A DNA stretch of 64,000 bases from the NCBI GenBank assembly GCA_027924585.1, contig BSBM01000461.1, positions 5,764,501-5,828,500 of the forward strand, written 5' to 3'. Positions 35,360-48,273 of this stretch are shown piece by piece; the stretch's first letter is position 1, and each line of letters opens with the position of its first letter. The notes below the pieces were generated by a model. The model was not told where the DNA came from. It saw nothing but the letters and a program-made list of their open reading frames with translations, and did no database searches. This DNA comes from Larix kaempferi (Eukaryota > Streptophyta > Pinopsida > Pinales > Pinaceae). Both the position numbers and the translations under genes were made by a program.

Positions 35360-36515
35360 ATGGAAGAAACAAAGAACATTATGAAAACCATAGAAATTGA
35401 TCCTAATAGAACATTACAGATTAGTGATTACTTATTACAAGAGCAGGAAGACAAAGTTAACCTTCTTAGAAACTATCAAGAAACTTTTTCATGGACCTAT
35501 ACTGACATGAAAGGAATAAGTCTAGCTATTTTCCAACATCACATATATATCAAAGAAGGAGCAACCCCTATTAGAAAGACACAACGCACAATTAACCCAG
35601 CCTTGAGAGACATTGTTAAAACATAATTACAAAAATACCATGACGTAGTCTTCATATACCCAATTTCGGACAGTGAATGGGTGTCACCATTAGTGTTTTT
35701 TCCAAAAAAGGGAGGAAAATGGAGAGTCTGCAAAGAGTACAGAGAGTTGAATAAAGATACAAAGAAAAATCACTTTCCTTTACCATTTATTGACCAAGTT
35801 CTAGATACCCTAGCTGGAAAAAAGTTATTTTCCTTCTTATATGGAGTCAGTGGATATAACCAAATCCAAATTCATGCATCAAACCAATACAAAACCATCT
35901 TTACCTATCCATGGGGAACCTTTGCCTATAGAGTCCTTCATTTTGGAATTATAAATGGCCCTGCTACCTTCCAAAGGGTAGTATTGAGTATCTTTGTTGA
36001 TTTGATCCATGACTGTATGGAAATAAACATGGATGACTTGACCCCTTATGGAGAATATTTTGAGGAAGCTCTCACCAACGTATAGAATATTCTTAAAAAA
36101 TACATTGAAATAAACCTCTGCTTAAGAAATGACAAGTGTTGCCTAATCATGGATGATAAGGTAGTATTAGGAATTTTTTGTCTCTAAAAGCAGAGTAACA
36201 TTAGACCTTGCAAAAATTCGAGTAATAATCAACCTACCTCCACCACAAAAAGTAAGAGATGTTACAAGTTTCATAGGGAAATCAGGGTATTTTAGAAGAT
36301 TCATACAAAATTATAGTAAAATAGTTGCACCAATGTTTTCTTTAATGACTACAACTACATAATTTCAATGGAGTAATAGCTGCAATCAAGCATTTGAACA
36401 TATCAAGCAAAAAAAATGGAGGCACCTGTATAACAAGGGCCAAATTGGAAACATCCTTTCCACATACATTATGATGCCTCATATATAGAAAAGGTGCATT
36501 TCTTGGTCAAGAAGA
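35360..36515 (+). pseudogene. pol: G1 pol: reverse transcriptase and start of RNase H
   Basis: An open part from 35360 leads via a stop near 35626 into RT: VSPLVFFPKKGGKWRVCKEY, FPLPFIDQVLDTLAGK, SGYNQIQIH, GPATFQR and the catalytic box as MDDLTPYG at about 36031 (normally (F/Y)xDD), giving Ty3/gypsy RT order. Past the stop at 36085 the connection and early RNase H (HYDAS) are readable only with frameshifts. Interrupted at 36515 by copia-1 with GAAGA duplicated. Reverse transcription by this copy is impossible as it stands. Confidence 0.85.
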
Positions 36516-37162
36516 TGTTGATGTATATGTAACTTCAGAATGTATTTTACCCATGTGTATTGTATTCCTATAGAGATGTTATTATTCCTCTATACAGAAG
36601 TGTTTGTATTCCTATAGAGATGTTATTATTCCTCTATACAGAGGTGTCGTCATTTATATTGTAAGTGTCATAACTTATACTTGATGGGTTATTAGCCCAC
36701 CTTGATGGGGTCGGCCCTGTCTGAGTCATGTGGGTAAATGGGTTATTAGACCACCAAGTGTGGGGACGGCCCGGATTAAGTTAACCATGGGTTAATCTAG
36801 ACAAGTAGGCCCCATTAGTTTATTGGGGCAGGACAAGACAAGTGTAAATAGAGATTGGGAGATCTCTATTTGATCATTCATTTACTTACACTTCTCTCAT
36901 TCGGAAAGTGGAGCACTTGTGAGGAGGAGGTTCTGCTGCTAGGAGAAGACTATCTCTTGTACTTGGGTTGTATCATTGCTCTATCTATCTCTGAGGAAGT
37001 TATTAGGGTTTTTCACCTTTATGGTTTTCCCCAAGTAAACTTTGTGTCTCTTGTGTGCTTGCATTATTGTGTCCATGATTGATATGCTGTAGATATGCTA
37101 TACATGTTATTCTCTCAGTTAAGATCCTAGATCAGATTGAAGTAAATTCTGAAAAATTAACA

Positions 37163-37174
37163 TGGTATCAGAGC
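37163..37174 (+). other. Primer-binding site, copia-1
   Basis: TGGTATCAGAGC, complementary to the 3' part of initiator Met tRNA, immediately after the LTR end CA. Confidence 0.92.
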
Positions 37175-40136
37175 TATCCTGAAAGAAGGCATGGTATGGC
37201 ATGTATGACACTTGTTGCAATTGCGAAGCTAGGGCTTGATATAGCAAAAACCAGTCATCGTAGAACTTTCGCTATAAATAGATTTTGGCAAGGTTTCAGG
37301 GTCTGAAAAATAGTACAAGGAGAAGCTAAGATCCCCATGTACCTTGTGTCCAAAGGAAAACCTCTAATTCGTTTTACTTTGTGATTTATGATCTGTACAA
37401 TATAGGGTTTTTGCCTCTTCCAGATCTCAGTCATAAATAGGTGACCTTGGAAAAAAGGTCATAACTTGGGCTAGGAAGTTCCAAATGAAATTTCATAAAA
37501 TGTGACAGGAAGTGCACATACTGTACTTTCTCAGGTAACGTTTTTAGAGGCCGAAACTGAACCAGTGACATGTGGCACACCGTACAAGTTCGCTCTCCTA
37601 CTTTATCCCATAAATAGGTCACGTTGCGACACTTGGCATAACTCTCTCTCAGAGGTCAGACCTGTGGGGTTGGAAATATGACAGGTTGGGCTATCACAAG
37701 AAACATTTTTAGACCCTGTGGATCAAAAAGTTCAGAGTTACACAAGAAACAATCAGGTACATATTTCTATCAAAATAGAATTATTTTTGAGCACATTCAT
37801 TCATGGCTTCCAGAATTTAGGGTTTCGAAGAAAGTTGGAATTTTTTTAATTGGAGACTACGGCTGAATGCTACTCATCAAAATCAAAATTTAGAGACCAA
37901 GATCAGAATTTTTGGTTGGGAAGAATGTCGGGCTTGATCAGACCCTAGTTCGGGACTTTGATCGGAAAAGTGGAAAATTAGGGCTTCTGCAAAAATGGGA
38001 ATTTTTGAAATTCGTGACCACGGCTGGAATCTCCTCATAAAAATAGAAGCTTAGAGCTTTGGATCGAACCTTTTGATTGGGAAGAAGGGTGGGCTTTATC
38101 AAACCCTAGTTCGGGGTCATGTCTAGTGAATCTGAAAGTTTCAAAGGAAAATTTGAGGGGTGAAACTTTGCAGTTTTCAAATTCTAAGTATACCAGCTTG
38201 ATCAGCTCATCAAGGCACATATTTCTATCCTTTTGGAAGTTTGAAATTCAAAGTTTGAATTTTTAGGGTTTCTCTGACAAACCCTAATCCAGCTCCAGAT
38301 CCATTTCCTACAAATCAAGTGGATTGGGTTAATCCTAGAAGAGAATGGATTGGTCACCTGCATAAGTGAAGAAGTTCCTGTTTCAGAGGGAGATGAGGCT
38401 AAGGCCTTACATAAGAAGATTACAAGCAATCTCGACAGGTATGACTCATCCAGGTATGTTTCGAGATTTGTTAATGATTAAGTTTATGGTATGTTTGTCT
38501 TCATGTTATTACAGTTAGTACAATCTTGATTAAATTTAGACTTGTCGTATCACCTTAATAAAATTATGAATGCATGATAGAAGATATTCATTGATTAGGG
38601 TGTTGACACTTATGATTGTACTAATGCATTATGGTCTTGTATGAGTTTTATGTTGTCTGCTAACATGAAAGGTACATCAAGAAAGACAAATCATGTTCTA
38701 GTTCAAGAACATATGATCATGATGACATGAGGACAAAGATTCGTCCATTGTCATGAATCACTTAGAAGATCTATTTGCGAGGTATGTATAACTTGGTTCT
38801 ATAATGGTTAACCTATGAGATATGCAGGTTACTAGCACAAGTCATTGAAGAGAACAAGAAGACATCATGTGGGTATGTTAGACATAACTAGCTAACATAC
38901 CAATCCAAGTATGTTTTTCCTATATCAAGTTAGAATCCTACCTTGTGTTAGGATTGGTTATGTTTATTCATAAATTTAGAAATGTAAGTAATCAAGGGTT
39001 TATGCATTTTATGTATCTTATCTTGATTGATGATTTAACTAACCAGAAGAGTCCTATGATCAAAGAAGAATATGCATGAGTAAAAGAAGACTTCCCTGAA
39101 ACCTTTAATACTAATGTTTATTATCTGTGTTTGAAATGATCATGACTATACGTGTTTAAGATTATTGTGTTTTGATAGTATTAAGATTATACTAATGAAT
39201 GTGTGATTATGTATGAGACCTCGAGGATAACACAATGATGATACTAATAAGCATGCATAGTGATGGATATAAGTTCAAGGACAGGTAATCCAAGAAGCAA
39301 AGATCAAGAGGGAGCACACTCCACTTGTTCCTGCAAGGAAGCAGAGATCAAGAGGGAGCACACTCCAGTTGTTCTTGCAAGAAAGCAAAGATCAAGAAGG
39401 AGCACACTTCGTTAGTTTATGCAAGGATGCAGATATTCAGAGGGAGTTGACAACTTCTCACAATCCACATCAGAATGGAGTTGCAGAAAAGAAGCAAAGT
39501 CTGAGAGGGAGTCAACCCAACAAACAAACAAAGATAAGTATTTGAATTATCATTCCTTGCATATTTTATTGTTTAAATAATATTGTTCAATAATGTATAT
39601 ACTCATGTTCCTAGAATTAGGTTGTGTATTATGCATATTAGAATAGTTGCATTGATGAACAATATACTACTAAAATACATGGGTAAGTGGCCTATGGCAC
39701 TGTACAACATTCCATTGCTACTTATCTAGAATGAAACCTCTTTGCTGACATATTGGGAGTTGTGCACACTCTTAACAATGTTCTGGTAGAGATTGGAAGG
39801 CATCTAGAAAGTTACGAGATATGGATAAATGTTGTATTGAAGCATTGGCTAAGATAATTGCATGACTGTATGACATATTTCTTTATGAGTAAGAATTTGT
39901 TCTGAAAACTATGAGATGTTTTCTAATCATGCAATTTAACTTGTTGTGTAGGAAATATCATATACCATCACCTACAAAATAAGGACTACAACATTTGTTC
40001 AGCAACAAAGTTATCTATTGAAAATATTGAAGATATTGAAATTCCCAGGATCTCGGAAGAATGCCATGATCGAGGAGTACTAGTCGATCATGAAGATGTT
40101 TGGGATGCAGTCCCAAGACCTGAAGGGGAGTCTGTA
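37175..40136 (+). other. copia-1 leader and degenerate 5' interior
   Basis: No gag, protease or integrase is recognisable in 3 kb where they belong. The segment 37810-38130 holds a duplicated unit (AGGGTTTCGAAGAAAGTTGG near 37818 and AGGGCTTCTGCAAAAATGGG near 37979, each followed by parallel text such as CAAACCCTAGTTCGGG), also present in copia-2. The segment 39280-39500 has repeated GCAAAGATCAAGAGGGAGCA words. Short stretches near 39960-40130 correspond to the region just before RT in copia-2. Confidence 0.7.
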
Positions 40137-41171
40137 GTGACTTCTAAGAGGATCTACAAGATCATGCATGTTGCAGGTGGTAGCATAGATAATTTTTCTC
40201 ATGTAGCCAGATACACTTCCATTAGATCAGTACTTGCTCTGACTGCAGTGATGAAGTGGAAGATACACCAGATGGATTTCAAGACAACTTTCTTGAATGG
40301 TGTAGTTGAAGAAGAAGTGTATTTGGCGCAACCACTTGGTTCTGAGACACATGATAGGGAGTCATATATGTGCAGAACTTGGTATGGTAGGATAGACAGC
40401 TTTCTATCTAGTTTGGGATTTACCAAGAGTAAAGCGGATTCCAACCTTTACTACAAGGTTGAGGAAGGCAATCCAGTGATACTACTTTTGTATATGGATG
40501 ACCTGTTTATTACAGGTGAAGATAGATTGATTTCTGACACACAGCGAAATCTTTCTACCAAGTTCGAGGTGAAGAACTTGTGGATGATGCACTATTTACT
40601 AGGTATGGAGGTGTGGCAGAGTGCAGATGGAATCTTCCTTGGACAAGGGAAGTATGCAGTAGAGATCCTAAAGAGGTTCGGGATGATGGACTGCAAGGAC
40701 ATGGCCACACCTATGGCATCAAACCTGAAGCTTCTGTGTGATGCTTCATTCGAGCTGGTTGATATCACTATGTATCGTCAGATGATTGGGTCCTTGATGT
40801 ACCTGACGAACACGAGACCAGATATTTGCTCTACGATGAACACATTGAGCCAGTTCCTGACAGATCCGAGGAGTGTTCACCTGGTTGCTGTAAAGCATAT
40901 TCTGAGGTACCTGAAGTGTATAGTTGATTATGGGCTCAAGTATGATGCGAATCAAAAGTTTAAACTACAGGGTTATGTTGATTCAGATTGGGCAGGGAGT
41001 GTTGCAGATAGGAAGAGCACTTTTGGGTGTTGCTTCAGTATGGGATCAGGTGTGATCTCTTGGTTTAGCAGGAAGCAGTCCTGCGTAGCATTGAGTACAA
41101 CCAAAGCAGAACATGTTGAGATGGATGAGCAGGTTGCAGTTGTATTGACCAAGCCGTTGGCCAGAGTATAG
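40137..41171 (+). pseudogene. pol: copia-1 reverse transcriptase/RNase H with in-frame deletions
   Basis: A 344-codon open frame with Ty1/copia RT: MDFKTTFLNG, LLLYMDDLFITG (catalytic YMDD), LGMEVWQSADGIFLGQGKYA, IGSLMYLTNTRPDIC. RNase H follows (GYVDSDWAGSVADRKST). Compared with copia-2 it lacks about 30 residues before ARYTSIR (the KARFVAHGFSQ block), the LEKDLYGLKQSP block, and most of RNase H after STTKAE, which jumps to VVLTKPLARV. All three losses keep the frame. The missing conserved RT block makes activity unlikely. Confidence 0.9.
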
Positions 41172-41269
41172 TTTGAGTACTTCAGAGAGAGGCTTGGTGC
41201 ACTTTAGATCGAGGTTCCTTCCAAAGGGAAGTGATGAGTCCGGAAGATGCAGATGCACATGAGTTTTTC

Positions 41270-42060
41270 TGACATGGTTGATGTGTTCTCCCATGGTGTA
41301 GATGTAAGGGCTGAAACCATTTTTCACATGGTGGTATATGTGTTCTCCCATGCTGAAAAAGTAAGGGCTGGAGCCTTCCCCGAATGGTGGTAGATGTGTT
41401 CTCCCATGTCGATGGTGTAAGTGTTGGATGATGTGCATCTGGGCTGTGCTTCATGGATGATGAGATGATCTGAAGAGGATGATGCTATGATGATCAGGAG
41501 GATCATGGATGGTGAGCATCAGGACGATGCTCCAGTTACTGCTTTGTATATGTATATGCATCATGTTGGATGCTTGTTATGATCAGTTGGATCATTTATG
41601 TATGTATGCATCATGTTGATGCTGGATATGATTAGTTGGATCATTTATATGTATGCATCATGTTGGATGCTGGATATGATCAGTTGGATCATTTATATGT
41701 ATGTATATATGCATCATGTTGGATGTTTGGACTATGTATCTGTGTATGTATTAGGTGGATACATTGTATGATCAGGTAGATCATGTATGATGATATGTAT
41801 CAGGTATGATCAGGTGGATCATGTATTTGTAGATGTATCAGGTGGATACATTGTATGCTCAGGTAGATCATGGATGATGATATGTATCAGGAAGATACTG
41901 TGTATGCATCAGGTGAATGCATTGTATGATCAGGATGATAATGGATGACGAACTTCAAGATGTTGCTATAGATGACATGCATCAGGACAATGCGGTGTTG
42001 ATGATCAGGATGATCATGTGTACATCAGGATGATGTATGGTGAGTATCAGGATGATACTC
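41270..42060. repeat. copia-1 3' region: about 60-bp units, then short ATCAGG-type repeats
   Basis: At 41270-41425, TGTGTTCTCCCATG..GTAAG recurs three times at about 60-bp spacing. From 41550 to 42060 the sequence is dominated by degenerate words such as GATCAGGTGGATCATG and GTATGCATCATGTTGGATGC. Homologous but different-length arrays lie at 50030-50440 in copia-2. Confidence 0.75.
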
Positions 42061-42097
42061 TGTGGCCGTGGAACAGGTTGTGCAGATGAGCATGTCT

Positions 42098-42630
42098 GGG
42101 AGATCCTATAGGTCGGAGTTGTGTACCCATAACAGCCTGGGATGCTCTTTCAAGACATTGCTCTGGGAGGACATATAATTTGTGCCCTGGGAGATCCTTC
42201 AGGTTGGAGTTGTGTACCCGTAACATCCTGGGATGCTCTTTCGAGGTTTTGTCCTATGGCATATAATAGCGCCCTAGGAGATCCTTCAGGTTGGAGTTGT
42301 GTAACCATAACATCCTGGGATGCTCTTTCAAGGTTTTGCCATGACCACATGTAATTTGTGCCCTAGGAGATCCTACAGGTCGGAGTTATGTACCCGTAAC
42401 ATCCTGGGATGCTCTTGCGAGTTTTTGTGGTGACCACATGTAATTTGTGCCTTGGGAGATCCTATAGGTCGGATTTGTGTACCCGTAACATCGTGGGATG
42501 CTCTTTCGAGGTTTTGTGGTGGGGTCACATGTAATAGCACCCTGGGAGATCCTACGGGTCGGAGTTTTGTACCCGTAACATCTTGGGATGCTATTTTGAG
42601 GTTTTGTGATGCACGTAATAAGTCCTGAGG
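42098..42630. repeat. 90-bp tandem repeat, six units, in copia-1 3' region
   Basis: Units begin (G/A)GGAGATCCT at 42098, 42189, 42276, 42365, 42454 and 42544. Each contains GTGTACCCGTAACATCCTGG and GATGCTCTTTCGAGGTTTTG. Because 90 is a multiple of three, long open frames appear on the minus strand with a 30-residue period; these are a by-product. Confidence 0.9.
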
Positions 42631-43508
42631 ATTCCACAGTATGGCCAGTGATGATGAAGACCTACAGGTGGTGGGCCTACATCCAGTATGAAAAAGGACT
42701 AGCTCTGTAGAACTTCCTATGACGAGTAGATTCAAAGATTGATTGAGATAGCAGCAGTAGTGACGATGACGATGATTTGAGGACGATGATTCACTAATGA
42801 TGATCCAGAGAAGAAGACTTGTGCTAGCAGATCTGTGTTGAGAAATACCTTCCTAATTAAGAGGGAGTGTTGATGTATATGTAACTTTGGAATGAATTTT
42901 ACCCATGTGTATTGTATTCCTATAGAGATGTTATCATTCCTCTATACGGAAGTGTTTGTATTCCTATAGAGATGTTATTATTCCTATATACAGAAGTGTC
43001 GTCATTTATATTGTAAGTGTCGTAACTTATACTTGATGGGTTATTAGAACACCTTGATGGGATCGGCCCTGTATGAGTCATGTGGGTAAATGGGTTATTA
43101 GACCACCAAGTGTGGGGTCGGCCCGGATTAAGTTAACCATGGGTTAAGCTAGATAAGTAGGCCCCATTAGTTTATTGGGCAGGACAAGACAAGTATAAAT
43201 AGAGATCGGGAGATCTCTATTTGATCACTCATTTACTTACACTTCTCTCATTCGGAAAGTGGCGCACTTGTGAGGAGGAGGTTCTGCTGCTAGGAGAAGA
43301 CTATCTCTTGTACTTGGGTTGTATCATTGCTCTATCTATCTCTGAAGAAGTTATTGGGGTTTTTCACCTTTTGTGGTTTTCCCCAAGTAAACTTTGTGTC
43401 TCTTGTGTGCTTGCATTATTGTGTCCATGATTGATATGATGTACATGTTATTCTCTCAGTTAAGATCCTAGATCAGATTGAAGTAAATTCTAAAAAATTA
43501 ACAGAAGA

Positions 43509-45095
43509 CAATAAAGTCCCATATTCCATCTACTACATGAGTAATAACTTGCAGAACCGGAGATCAACTACACCATTACAGAAAAGGATAAAGGAATTTC
43601 TTGCAGGCATTTACTCAATCAATAAGTTCATAAACTACATAACTAGATATCAAGTATTCATTCATACTGATTACTCATCAATCAAATATTTAATGAACAA
43701 AGCAGATGTTAGTTGTAGGGTAATTAGATGGATTTTTTTTATTACAATAATTTGATATAACCATTGTATATAAACTAGGGAATTATAATGTGGTCGCATA
43801 TTTTTTGTCTAGATTAACACATGTTACAGATAAGGAGATAATAGATGACACATTTCGAGATGAACACATATTTGTCATATCTGCACACACCCCCTGGTTT
43901 GGTGACATTGCAAATTATTTGTCCATGGGGGAATTTCCTAAACACTTCATCTAGAACCAAAATGTCCAATATAATCACGAAGAGTGTTCCATTCTCATGG
44001 ATCCAAGGATATCTTTTCAGAAAGGGAGCAAATCACATCCTCAGAAGATTCATTATAGAAGACGAGGTTCATGAAATAATTCATGCCTATCATGATGAAC
44101 CATATCGTGGCCATTATGTAGTTAAAAGGATAGTGGACAAAGTAGTGAAAACATGGTACTATTGTCCAACCTTGCATAAGGATGTAACCAAATGTGTTTC
44201 CAGATGTGATGAATGTCAGAGAATGGGAAAACCAACTTAGAGATATGAGATGTTACTCCATCCCCATATTACAATGGAACCTTTTGAGAAATGGGGGATG
44301 GACTTTGTTGGACCCATTGACCCCCCATCAAATATGAAACACCACATTCTGGTCTGCACTGACTACATTACAAAATGGGTAGAAGTGAAGGCATTGAAAT
44401 TGAAAAATGAAGAATCAATAGAAAATTTCTAAACTAAGGATATTTTCACCACATTTCGAACACCAAGAGAGCTTGTTGTAGACATAAAAACACACTTTGC
44501 ATCAAATTTGATAGGAAACATCATTAAAATCAACAAAGTTAGACACCAAAAATCAACATCATACCATCCTCATACCAATGGCCAAGCAGAAGTTACCAAC
44601 ATGGAGATAGAAAGGATTCTGATAAAGACAGTGCAAACTCACAAAAGAGATTGGGCAGATAGACTTCATGAAGTAGCCTCGGCCTACAACACCACCTGGA
44701 ATACTACTACAGGCTTCACACCATACGAACTAGTATATGGAAAAAAAATAATGCTAGCTAGTAGAATTTTAGCTTAAGACATTAAGGACAACATTAGAAA
44801 TGTACATGGAACTATATACAATAAAGAGTGAGAGGCTACTCAAACTTAATCAGTTAGATGAAATCAGACAACAAGCCTTACATCATACAAAAATTGTTCA
44901 TCAACAAAGAAAAGCATTGCATGATAAATTCATAAAAAGCAAAGACTTTAAGGAAGGAGATTGGTCCCTATTCTACGACTCAAGGTATAAATAATTTAAA
45001 GGAAAATTGAGAACTAGATGGTTGAGCCCATAACAAGTTGACACTATCTATGACAATGGTTCAATCCAAATCTCAACCATAGATGAGGATAAAAT
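43509..45095 (+). pseudogene. pol: G1 pol: RNase H end and integrase
   Basis: Continues RNase H from the copia-1 target site (EDNKVPYSIYYMSN, then HTDYSSIKYLM). After a frameshifted stretch comes integrase: a zinc-binding segment (HAYHDEPYRGHY.. then SRCDECQR) at about 44070-44222. The core has MDFVGPIDP (first Asp), VVDIKTHFAS (second Asp region, the usual D.G.HF altered), SYHPHTNGQAEVTN (Glu) and TTGFTPYELVYGK at 44715-44750. In-frame stops occur at 44238, 44430 and 44775. A GPY-like tail and FKGKLRTRW lie near 45000. Interrupted at 45095 by copia-2. Confidence 0.87.
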
Positions 45096-45730
45096 TGTTG
45101 ATGTATTTGTAACTTCGAAAGATATTCACTTGTATATTACATTTGTACTTTATTGTATCCCCAACGAAGGTGTATTATTCCTCCGATTGGAAGTGTCGTT
45201 ATGTGTACTTGCAAGTGTCACAAGTTATATTGTAAGTATCGTAACTTATACTTGATGGGTTATTATACCACCTTGATGGGTCGGCCTTGTATGAGTCATG
45301 TGGGTTAAAGGGTTATTAGACCACCCTAGAGGGGTCGGCCCAGTCAGCATTATGTTAAGTGGTTAAGTTGGGGCCAACCTAGTTGAGTAAAGGGCAAGTC
45401 AAGTTAGTGTATAAATAGAGAGTGTGTCTCTCTCATTTTACACATTCTATTATTCACTCACTTCGCATTAGTGAGATAAGAGGAGGGTGTGCACAAGTGG
45501 AGGAGGAGAATGCTGCTGAAGGTATCTATCACTTGGGTTTGATCATTGTGATCCTTGTATTGATGCTTATTCTATCTTTGAGGAAGTTGCGGGGTTTTTC
45601 ACCTTCTTGGTTTTCCCCGGTGAAATGTTTTGTGTCTCTTGTCTCTTGTCTCTTATGCTTGATATGTTGTACATGTTGTTCGTTCAGTTAAGATCCTAGA
45701 TCTATTGAATTAAATGATGAAAAAATAACA

Positions 45731-45742
45731 TGGTATTAGAGC
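45731..45742 (+). other. Primer-binding site, copia-2 (one mismatch)
   Basis: TGGTATTAGAGC directly after the LTR end; C to T change relative to TGGTATCAGAGC. Confidence 0.88.
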
Positions 45743-48240
45743 TATCCTGAAGGAAGGAATAATATGGCATTTATGAGACTTGTTGCACTTGCGACAAGTG
45801 GGAGGCTAGGGATTGATATAGCAAAAAATAGTCATCGTGGAACTTTTGCTATAAATCCATTTTGGCAAAGGGTCAGGTTCTGAAAATGCTACAAGGTTTA
45901 AATAACATCCCCTTGTACCTTGTGTCCAAAGCACAACATCCGATGCGTTGTACTTTGTGATTTATGATATGTACAAGTTAGGGTTTTCTGCCTCTTCCAG
46001 ATCTCAGTCATAAACAGGTGACATAGGAAAAAAGGCCACAACTTGGGCTAGGAAGCTCCAAATGAAATTCTGTAAAAAGTGAAAGTAAGAAACGGACTGT
46101 AGTTTCTCAGGTAATTTTTTCAAAGTCCGAAATTGAACCAATGACACGTGGAACTCCGTACAAGTTCGCTCGCCTATTTTATCCCATAAACAGGTCACGT
46201 TGCGAAACTTGGCATAACTCTCTCTCAGAGAATCCAATTGAGGTCAGACCTATGGGGTTGGAAAGATGACAGGTCAGGATACCGCACGCCAAATGTTTAG
46301 ACCCTATGGATTCGTAATTTAAGGGATGCACCAGAAACAATCAGGTGCATATTTCTGTTAAAACAAATTTGGATTCCGAGCACCTTCATTCTTGGCTTAT
46401 CACTGCTACAGGAATTTAGGGCTTCGGAGAAAGTTGGAATTTTTTGAATCAGATACCAAGGCTGAATGCTCCTCATCAAAATCAAAATTTAGAGACCAAG
46501 ATTGAATTTTTTGGTTGGGCAGAAGGCCTGGCTTGATCAAACCCTAGTTTGGGATTTTGATCGGAAAGATGGAAAATTAGGGCTTCTGCAAAAGTTGGAA
46601 TTTTTTAAGTCTGTGACCACGGATGGAAGCTCCTCAGAAAAATTGAAGTTTAGAGCTTTGGATCGAACCTTTTGGTTGGGCAGAAGGGTGGGCTTTATCA
46701 AACCCTAGTTCGGGGTCCTATCTTATGAATCCAGAAGTTTCAAAGGCAATTTTGAGGGGTCAAATTTTGCAGTTTTCAAAATTGAAGTATACCATCTTGA
46801 TCAACTCAGCAAGCCACATATTTCCATCCATTCAGAAGTTTGAAATTCAAAGTTTTAATTTTTAGGGTTTCTCTGACAAACCCTAATCCAAGTCTAGATC
46901 TAGTTTCAACAAATCAAAGTGGATTGGGTTAATCATAGAAAAGAATGAATTGGACACCTGCATAAGTGAAGAGTTTCAGTTCCAGAGGGATATGAGGTTG
47001 AGGCTTTACATGAGAAGGCTACAAGCAATCCCGACATGTATGAATTGAAGAGATACATGTATGTTTTGAAATTTGTTCATGATTAAGTTTATGATATGTT
47101 TGTCTTCATATTATTGAGGTTAGTACAATCTTGATTAATATTAGACGTGTCTCATCACCCTAGTATGAATGCATGTGAATGATAGAAGACATTCATTGAT
47201 TAGGGCTATGGCACTTATGATTGTACTAATGCACTGTAATGTTGTATGAGGATGATGTTGTCCATTAACATGAAAGGTACATCAAGAAAAGTTCTAGATC
47301 AAGAACATATGACCATGGTGACATGAATACAAAGACTCATGGATCACATAGAAGCTCTACTTATGAGGTTTGTACAATTTAGATCTACAATGCTTAACCT
47401 ATGAGATATGCAGGTTACTAAGCACAAGTCATTGAAGAGAACAAACAAGACATTGTTTGGGTATGTTAGAAAAAACTAGAAAACATGATGTTTTTCCTAT
47501 ATCAAGTTAGAATCCTACCTCGTGTTAGGATCTTATACTTTTGTATGAATGATTATTCTTGAAGTTAGAAGTTTAAGTAATCAACAGTTTATGCATATTA
47601 TGTTTCTTACTTTGATTGATGGTATGATTAACCAGAAGAGTCCTATGGTCAATAGGAATATGCATAAGTAATAGAATTCCTCCCTGAAACCTTGAATACT
47701 AATGCTTGTGATAAATTAGCAATGCGTGAAATAATCATGACCATACATGTTAAGTTTATCATAATGTTTTGATAGTATTGATATTATACTAATGGATGTA
47801 TGATCATGTATGAGATCTTGAGGATGACACTAGTGCACACTTAAGCATGCATAGTGGTCTAGGATGAATATAAGTTCAATGACAGGTAATCCAGGAAGCA
47901 AAGATCAAGAGGGAGCACAATCCAGTAGGTCCTGCAAGGAAGCAAAGATTGAGAGGGAGTCCACCCTACAATTAAACAAAGATAAGTATTTGAATTGTCA
48001 TTTATTGTATATATGAGTACTTAAATGATGTTGTCCAGTCATGTACATACTTATGTTCCTAGACTTAGGATATGTATTATGCATATTAGAAAAGTTGCAT
48101 TAATGAACAAGATACTACTAATATGCAAATAATGGGTAAGTGGCCTATGGTATTGTACAACATTCCATTGCTACTTGTCTAGAATGAAACCTCTTTGCTA
48201 ACATGTTGGGAGTTGTGCACACTCTTAACAAATGTTCTAG
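45743..48240 (+). other. copia-2 leader and degenerate 5' interior
   Basis: No gag, protease or integrase frame. A duplicated unit of about 151 bp (AAAGTTGGAATTTTTT near 46431 and 46582, each followed by GGTTGGGCAGAAGG) corresponds to the one in copia-1. The stretch 47880-47990 has the GATCAAGAGGGAGCACA word cluster, also shared. The conserved but non-coding leader suggests the pair descends from an already gag-less lineage. Confidence 0.7.
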
Positions 48241-48273
48241 TAGAGATGGAAGGAATCTAGAAAGTTATGCGAT

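Larger units (their letters stand above)
36516..43503 (+). mobile_element. copia-1: Ty1/copia LTR retrotransposon, internally deleted
   Basis: LTRs 36516-37162 (647 bp) and 42868-43503 (636 bp), TGTTGATG to TTAACA, with perfect target duplication GAAGA (36511-36515, 43504-43508). PBS TGGTATCAGAGC at 37163-37174 directly abuts the LTR; PPT AAGAGGGAG at 42859-42867. The interior has a long non-coding leader, one RT/RNase H frame (40137-41171) and a repeat-rich 3' region. The left LTR has a roughly 50-bp tandem repeat (TATTCCTATAGAGATGTTAT twice, near 36562 and 36610). The 3' LTR TATA box (TATAAATAG, 43194) is changed to TGTAAATAG in the 5' LTR (near 36843). Confidence 0.93.

Noticed and set aside
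42150-42735. Minus-strand frames of 66-120 codons with a 30-residue period
   Set aside because: By-product of the 90-bp tandem array in the copia-1 3' region.
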